11,421 nucleotides of DNA from Polaromonas sp. YR568 (GTDB lineage: Bacteria; Pseudomonadota; Gammaproteobacteria; Burkholderiales; Burkholderiaceae). The DNA is taken from contig CAMBWM010000059.1 in NCBI GenBank assembly GCA_945871335.1, positions 1-11,421 on the forward strand. The letters are read 5' to 3'. The position numbers and the translations under genes are program-made. Position 1 is the first letter of the stretch. Each line of letters opens with the position of its first letter. Of the stretch, positions 7,268 through 11,421 are shown piece by piece. The notes under the pieces are model-generated. The model saw only the letters and a list, made by a program, of their open reading frames with translations. It had not been told where the DNA came from and ran no database searches.

Positions 7268-8011
7268 ATGAACCCATCGGGCGGCTTGCAATGGCACTTT
7301 CGGGCCTGGCGCTCGAAGTCTTTGTGGTCGCCAACCTGCGGGCAATTGGCCGCTTGGCTAACGCAGTCGCAGCCCAAGTCGAAACAGTTGATATTGCTCG
7401 GGCCCAGCGCCGGCTGGATGCTGCCATCTGACTGGCTGCTGCGCTTCGAATACATCCACGCTATTGACCTGGACCCGCTGGCACCCTGGCTGTTTGCTCG
7501 GCGTCACGGCGCGGCTCTTCTGGCCGGCCGCGTGCGCTGGCAATACCAAAGTGCTGACGCGCTGACCGAGTTGCCCCGACTTTTACAAGCCTATCCGCAA
7601 GCCTGTGTGTTTTTTGACAACGTGCTGGGGCAACTGCGCTTTCATGTGCCTAAGGGGCAGGATCCGCAGCAGTTTGTCGCGCATCATTTGACGCAAATTA
7701 GGCGCCACTTGCAGGGACGCGAATGGGGCAGTGTGCATGACCTGCTGTCCGGCCCCGCCAAAGGGCTGAGCTCCGGGCAAGATTTCCCGGCGTCGCGTAT
7801 GCAAATAAGTGATGCCAGCTCAAGTTCTGCGCCAGCCAGTCAGCCAGATACCGCCTGGCTGGCCGCTGCCCGCCCGCATGGCCAGTGGTTAGACCATCTC
7901 ACCGACGCCGTGTTTCCAGCATCAACAGCCGTGCAGAACATGGCCTGGGCGTTCAAGCCGCGTTACTGGCATTGGTTGCAGGCCGGGTGGGTAGGGCCGG
8001 GCCGGAACTGA
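7268..8011 (+). CDS. Conserved-looking protein of unknown function, methyltransferase-like fold
   Basis: I do not recognise a named family. The 247-residue protein has features of a class I SAM-dependent methyltransferase. A hydrophobic strand leads into a glycine loop, LILLGPSAGW (41-50). A second strand ends in acidic residues, HAIDLDP (64-70), where the ribose hydroxyls would bind. Asp98 (SAD) could contact adenine, and FFDNVLGQL (115-123) takes the motif IV position. The glycine loop is GxSxG rather than GxGxG, so SAM binding is uncertain. Other striking blocks are REWGSVHDLLSGP (151-163), LDHLTDAVFP (208-217) and a Trp-rich C terminus. There is no signal peptide or membrane segment. The start is one base after the fliJ stop (TGAGATG) with no clear ribosome site, so translation probably depends on fliJ. 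I recall similar uncharacterised proteins in Burkholderiales, but this needs a search. Whether it serves flagella is unknown. Confidence 0.8.
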   Translation: MNPSGGLQWHFRAWRSKSLWSPTCGQLAAWLTQSQPKSKQLILLGPSAGWMLPSDWLLRFEYIHAIDLDPLAPWLFARRHGAALLAGRVRWQYQSADALTELPRLLQAYPQACVFFDNVLGQLRFHVPKGQDPQQFVAHHLTQIRRHLQGREWGSVHDLLSGPAKGLSSGQDFPASRMQISDASSSSAPASQPDTAWLAAARPHGQWLDHLTDAVFPASTAVQNMAWAFKPRYWHWLQAGWVGPGRN

Positions 8012-8225
8012 AGGGCCCAAGCCGCCTTTGGCGACGCCAAGCATTGGATAATGTCGTCAAACAAGTGCGCCAGCCAACGCTCATAGCCTTTGCCGGCCTC
8101 AAGTTTGCGGTGATGAGACCGATTTCTTTACTGATATCCTCTTCAGATCGCGTGCGCACGGTTGTGGGGCGGATGAAACTATCAACAGCGGGCGGCTTTT
8201 CGGGCTGGCTTTGCAGGACTGACCG
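8012..8225. other. Intergenic region before the carbonic anhydrase gene
   Basis: These 214 bp contain no gene that I can support. A short inverted repeat, TTGGCGACGCCAA (8028-8040), lies just after the upstream gene but has no following T-run, so it is a poor terminator. A perfect 10-bp palindrome, CGTGCGCACG (8151-8160), lies 65 bp before the next start and could be an operator. No convincing -35/-10 pair is visible; TGATATCCT (8132-8140) resembles an extended -10 but lacks a -35. AGGA (8215-8218) is the ribosome binding site of the next gene, 7 nt before its ATG. On the - strand the region reads protein-like in two adjoining frames, which may be a decayed gene fragment. Confidence 0.6.
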
Positions 8226-9461
8226 ATGAAAAGAATTCTTGCTGAGGTGTTGCTCGTATTGGCGCTGGGCGCTGCGGCTTTTTTTGGCTGGACCAATTGG
8301 AAAAGCAACACGGCCAATGGGGGTCAGGTCGCCGAGCTGACAACCCAGGTCGAGGAGTCCGGCAAAAAGCTGAAAGCCGCTGAAGAGGCTTTGGCGGAAG
8401 CTTTGGCTGAGACCGCCAAGCAAATAGATCCGCTTAAAACCAAGTCGCTGGAGCTCGATGCGGTTCGCACCGCCATGTCGAGCGGCGAAACACTCAAAGA
8501 CCTGGAAGCTGCCTATAAGAAAGAAAAATCGCTCTCGCCTGATCGGCTGGTGGGTCTGGGTGCGATTCGTCTGCTCACCAAAGGCAGCAAGGACCCGGCC
8601 ACTGTAGAGGCCTTCAAAAAAGCCCTGGAGAGCGCCGACTGGTCGGGCCGTAAACAGGTTATTTGCGCCGCCCAGAATGCGCTTGCAGCGGCGGGCGAAA
8701 AAGTCAACATCATGTCGGAGTGCGAAGGATCTGGCCAGCCGGCTGAAAAAGGGTCGGGCGCTAAATCAGGCGGGCATAGCAGCAAAGTAGGTGATGACAA
8801 GCATGCTGTGCACTGGGGCTACGAAGGCGCCATGGGCCCTGAATCCTGGGGCAATGAGTTTCCGACCTGCGCCCGGGGCAAGTTGCAGGCACCGCTGGAT
8901 ATCAGAGGCCCGTTTGAAAAAGCCTTATTCAATGTGTCGCCTGACTACAAGAGTGGGCCGCTGAAAATCATCAATAATGGCCACACCATCCAGGTCAATG
9001 TGCCACCGGGCAGCAAACTGCGCATAGACAGCCAGCCTTTTGAGTTGGTGCAGTTCCACTTTCACCGCCCTAGCGAAGAGCAGATCAACGGCAAACCCTC
9101 AGCCATGGTGGCTCACTTTGTCCACAAAAATAGCGAAGGCCGTTTGGCCGTGCTGGGTGTGATGCTCAAAGAGGGCAATGAAAACCCCGGTATCAAAACG
9201 CTTTGGACCCATGCACCGGCCAAAGAAGGCCCCGAAGTCTCACCCGAAGGTGTGAGTTTCAACCCGGGCAATCTGCTGCCGCGTGAGTACGAGTTCTACA
9301 GCTACGAAGGCTCCTTGACCACCCCGCCCTGTACCGAAGGCGTGCGGTTTTTCATTCTGAAGTCTCTGGTGAATATTTCCAGAGAACAGGTCGAAGCTTT
9401 TCCCTTCAAGAAAAACGCCAGGCCGGTGCAGCCGCAAAACGGCCGAGCCATCGCGGGCTGA
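8226..9461 (+). CDS. Alpha-class carbonic anhydrase with membrane-anchored helical N-terminal extension
   Basis: The enzyme interconverts CO2 and bicarbonate in the cell envelope. The catalytic domain covers about 194-411. It begins HWGYEGAMGPESWG and carries zinc ligands His278 and His280 (QFHFH) and His297 (AHFVH). The gate residues are Glu284 and Thr365, and His253 in NNGHTI sits where the proton shuttle His64 of human CA II lies. SLTTPPCTEGV and NARPVQPQNGR are further signatures. Cys215 and Cys369 should form the disulfide found in periplasmic bacterial alpha enzymes. Residues 1-25 (Lys/Arg, then a hydrophobic run at 4-21) are a signal anchor or signal peptide, with no lipobox. Residues 33-66 are a likely coiled coil, followed by a helical region to about 166 with two cysteines (147, 166) and a Gly/Ser linker at 168-190. 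Bacterial members are usually about 250 residues; this has 411. The ATG has a good ribosome binding site (AGGA, 8215-8218). It appears to be its own transcription unit. Confidence 0.95.
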   Translation: MKRILAEVLLVLALGAAAFFGWTNWKSNTANGGQVAELTTQVEESGKKLKAAEEALAEALAETAKQIDPLKTKSLELDAVRTAMSSGETLKDLEAAYKKEKSLSPDRLVGLGAIRLLTKGSKDPATVEAFKKALESADWSGRKQVICAAQNALAAAGEKVNIMSECEGSGQPAEKGSGAKSGGHSSKVGDDKHAVHWGYEGAMGPESWGNEFPTCARGKLQAPLDIRGPFEKALFNVSPDYKSGPLKIINNGHTIQVNVPPGSKLRIDSQPFELVQFHFHRPSEEQINGKPSAMVAHFVHKNSEGRLAVLGVMLKEGNENPGIKTLWTHAPAKEGPEVSPEGVSFNPGNLLPREYEFYSYEGSLTTPPCTEGVRFFILKSLVNISREQVEAFPFKKNARPVQPQNGRAIAG

Positions 9462-9475
9462 TCGCAGGCGGCCTG

Positions 9476-9496
9476 AAGCGGGGTGACGCTCCGCTT
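9476..9496. terminator. Weak hairpin between convergent genes, possible bidirectional terminator
   Basis: AAGCGG (9476-9481) pairs perfectly with CCGCTT (9491-9496) across a 9-nt loop in the 43-bp gap between two genes that end facing each other. An outer GCCT/AGGC pair (9471-9474 and 9507-9510) could extend it. There is no real U-tract on either strand, so the call rests mainly on position. Confidence 0.3.
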
Positions 9497-9504
9497 TGCC
9501 CGAC

Positions 9505-11421
9505 TTAGGCTGTGGCGGTCTCTATTTGGTCGGTGAGTTCGAGCCAGCGCTCTTCCAGCGCTTGCAGTTCAACGTCCACGGCTTTGAGGCGTTTGCCATC
9601 TTTGGCCATCTCGGCCGGGGCGACGGAAGCCGCCAGCTTGGCTTGTAGGGACTGGCGCTCTGTGCTGAGTGTTTTCATTTGCGCATCGACTTTGTCGAGC
9701 TCTTTTTTCAAGGGCTTGAGGTCGGGTTTGGGTGCCGGTGTTTTGGCCGCTGCAGCCACAGCTTTGGGGGCCGGGGTGTTGCTGGCTTTTTTGGCTTCTT
9801 CGCGCTGGCGTTTGGCTTCATCGAGCAGGTAGCGCTGGTAGTCGTCCAGGTCGCCGTCAAACGGCGCCACGCCGCCGTGCGACACCATCCAGAATTCGTC
9901 GCACACTGCGCGCAGCAGCGCCCGGTCGTGGCTGACCAGCATGACGGTGCCTTCAAACTCATTGAGCGCCATCGACAGCGCTTCGCGGGTGGCCAGGTCC
10001 AGGTGGTTGGTCGGCTCGTCGAGCAGCAACAGGTTAGGGCGTTGCCAGACAATCATGCACAGCACCAACCTGGCTTTTTCGCCGCCGCTCATGCTGCCCA
10101 CCGACTGCTTGACCATGTCGCCGCCGAAGTTGAACTGGCCTAAAAAGCTGCGCAAATCCTGTTCGCGCGTTTGCTGGCCGCTGATCTTGCCCGCCGCAGT
10201 AACTTCTTTGACCAGCCGGATCATGTGCTCAAGCGGGTTGTCGGCGGGGCGCAGCACGTCGAGCTCTTGCTGGGCAAAGTAGCCGATGTTCAGGCCCTTG
10301 CCTTCGAGCATCTCGCCTTCAATTGGGGCCAGCGCACGGGCCACTGTTTTGACCACGGTGGACTTGCCCTGACCGTTGGCGCCCAGAATGCCGATGCGCT
10401 GACCGGCCAGCACCGACTTGCTGACGTTTTGCACGATGACCGTGGGCGGTGTGCTGTCGGGTGCGTCTTCCGGGGCCGGGTAGCCGAAGTAGACATTTTG
10501 CATCGACAGCATGGGGTTGGGCAGGTTGGCCGGCTCTTTGAACTCGAAGGTGAAGTCGGCTTCGGCCAGCAAGGGCGCGATTTTCTCCATGCGGTCCAGC
10601 GCCTTGACACGGCTTTGCGCTTGCTTGGCTTTGCTGGCCTTGGCCTTGAAGCGGGCAATGAACTTTTGCAGGTGGGCAATCTTGTCTTGCTGCTTGGCGT
10701 AAGCGCCTTGCTGCAGCGCCATTTGTTCTGCGCGCAGGTCTTCAAACTTACTGTAGTTGCCGCCGTAGCGTGTGAGCTTGGCGCTTTCAATGTGCACGGT
10801 GAAGTCGGTCACGGCATCTAAAAATTCGCGGTCATGGCTGATCACCAGCATGGTGCCCTGGTAGCGTTTGAGCCAAGCTTCCAGCCAGACCAGTGCGTCC
10901 AGGTCCAGGTGGTTGGTGGGCTCGTCGAGCAGCAACAAATCCGACGGGCACATCAGCGCTCTAGCCAGTTGCAAGCGCATGCGCCAGCCCCCGGAAAAGC
11001 TGTTGACCGGGTTGTCAAGCTCGCTGACCTTGAAGCCCAGGCCTAGGATCAGCGCCTGGGCGCGGGCCGGAGCGTCATGCGCGCCGGCGTCATACAAGTC
11101 CATGTAGGCGTGGGCCATGCGGTCGCCGTCTCCGCTGGCGTCGGCAGCATCGACCTCCGCTTGTGCGGCTTGCAAGACCACATCGCCCTCGATGACGTAG
11201 CTGGTGGCGCTTTGTTCGGTTTCGGGCATGTCCTGGGCAACCTGCGACATGCGCCACTGCGCCGGGATATAAAACTCGCCGCCGTCTTCATGCAGCGTGC
11301 CGTTCAGCATGGCAAACAGAGATGATTTGCCCGCACCGTTGCGCCCGACCAGGCCGACTTTTTCGCCGGGGTTGAGGTTGACTGACGCACTGTCGAGAAT
11401 CACTTTAGCGCCGCGTCGCAG
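9505..11421 (-). CDS. yheS: ABC-F family ATPase, YheS-like (5' end beyond the window)
   Basis: ABC-F proteins are soluble twin-ATPase factors that bind the ribosomal E site and relieve stalled translation; they have no membrane domains. The frame stays open to the right edge (LRRGAK before VILDSASVNLNPGE), so the GTG at 11403 is not the true start and only a few N-terminal residues are missing. Visible residues show the first P-loop GRNGAGKSS (26-34), signature FSGGWRMRLQLARAL and Walker B LLLLDEPTNHLDLDA. A charged interdomain linker (about 227-286) would reach the P-site tRNA. The second P-loop is GANGQGKST (347-355), with signature MSGGEKARLVL and another LLLLDEPTNHLDLA. An Ala/Pro/Lys-rich spacer and a C-terminal coiled coil (about 565-638) follow. 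Order, linker and C-terminal extension fit YheS better than EttA or Uup, but subfamily assignment is from memory. It is not related to the flagellar genes and is convergent with the carbonic anhydrase gene. Confidence 0.95.
   Translation of the reverse strand: MRRGAKVILDSASVNLNPGEKVGLVGRNGAGKSSLFAMLNGTLHEDGGEFYIPAQWRMSQVAQDMPETEQSATSYVIEGDVVLQAAQAEVDAADASGDGDRMAHAYMDLYDAGAHDAPARAQALILGLGFKVSELDNPVNSFSGGWRMRLQLARALMCPSDLLLLDEPTNHLDLDALVWLEAWLKRYQGTMLVISHDREFLDAVTDFTVHIESAKLTRYGGNYSKFEDLRAEQMALQQGAYAKQQDKIAHLQKFIARFKAKASKAKQAQSRVKALDRMEKIAPLLAEADFTFEFKEPANLPNPMLSMQNVYFGYPAPEDAPDSTPPTVIVQNVSKSVLAGQRIGILGANGQGKSTVVKTVARALAPIEGEMLEGKGLNIGYFAQQELDVLRPADNPLEHMIRLVKEVTAAGKISGQQTREQDLRSFLGQFNFGGDMVKQSVGSMSGGEKARLVLCMIVWQRPNLLLLDEPTNHLDLATREALSMALNEFEGTVMLVSHDRALLRAVCDEFWMVSHGGVAPFDGDLDDYQRYLLDEAKRQREEAKKASNTPAPKAVAAAAKTPAPKPDLKPLKKELDKVDAQMKTLSTERQSLQAKLAASVAPAEMAKDGKRLKAVDVELQALEERWLELTDQIETATA

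Noticed and set aside
8028..8040. TTGGCGACGCCAA as a terminator of the flagellar operon
   Set aside because: The stem is only five to six pairs and no T-run follows.
7885..8229. 114-codon + strand frame running into the carbonic anhydrase start
   Set aside because: It overlaps the end of the 247-residue gene in another frame, has no ribosome site and no recognisable protein features.
11401..11403. GTG at 11403 as the start of the ABC-F gene
   Set aside because: The frame continues to the window edge with LRRGAK, which fits the conserved beginning of the first ATPase domain, so the true start is outside.
1..11421. CRISPR arrays, insertion sequences, integrases, tRNA or rRNA genes, phage or defence genes
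   Set aside because: No spaced direct repeats, transposase motifs or structured RNA genes were seen on either strand by eye.

Overview
The window is a stretch of bacterial chromosome that most resembles a betaproteobacterium of the order Burkholderiales, probably near the Comamonadaceae (Rhodoferax- or Polaromonas-like). This placement is inferred from the style of the encoded proteins, the moderately high GC content and the gene neighbours. No marker such as rRNA is present to confirm it.

Positions 1-7266 are a compact flagellar cluster read entirely on the + strand. It opens with the C-terminal part of an NtrC-type, sigma-54-dependent response regulator (FleR/FlrC-like) whose receiver domain lies off the left edge. 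Then come fliE, fliF, fliG, fliH, fliI and fliJ in the classical order. These encode the rod/MS-ring junction protein, the MS ring, the rotor/switch protein and the three soluble parts of the flagellar export ATPase complex. Gaps are 36 bp or less up to fliI, and the fliG/fliH and fliH/fliI pairs overlap (14 and 8 nt), which points to translational coupling. FliH is unusual: at 424 residues it is nearly twice the common length, with a polar insert in its C-terminal domain and a long acidic tail.

One base after fliJ (7268-8011) begins a 247-residue protein that looks like a divergent class I methyltransferase fold of unknown function. It takes the place where fliK would often be expected. After a 214-bp gap with no convincing gene, positions 8226-9461 encode an alpha-class carbonic anhydrase. 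All its zinc ligands are intact, and it is preceded by an unusual membrane-anchored, helical, partly coiled-coil extension of about 190 residues.

The right end (9505-11421, - strand, running off the window) is a YheS-like ABC-F ATPase with two complete nucleotide-binding domains. It converges on the carbonic anhydrase gene across 43 bp that hold a weak hairpin. I saw no rRNA, tRNA, insertion sequence, CRISPR array or integrase. The window is mostly ordinary core chromosome. The points worth a second look are the enlarged FliH, the fliJ-linked unknown protein and the domain architecture of the carbonic anhydrase.
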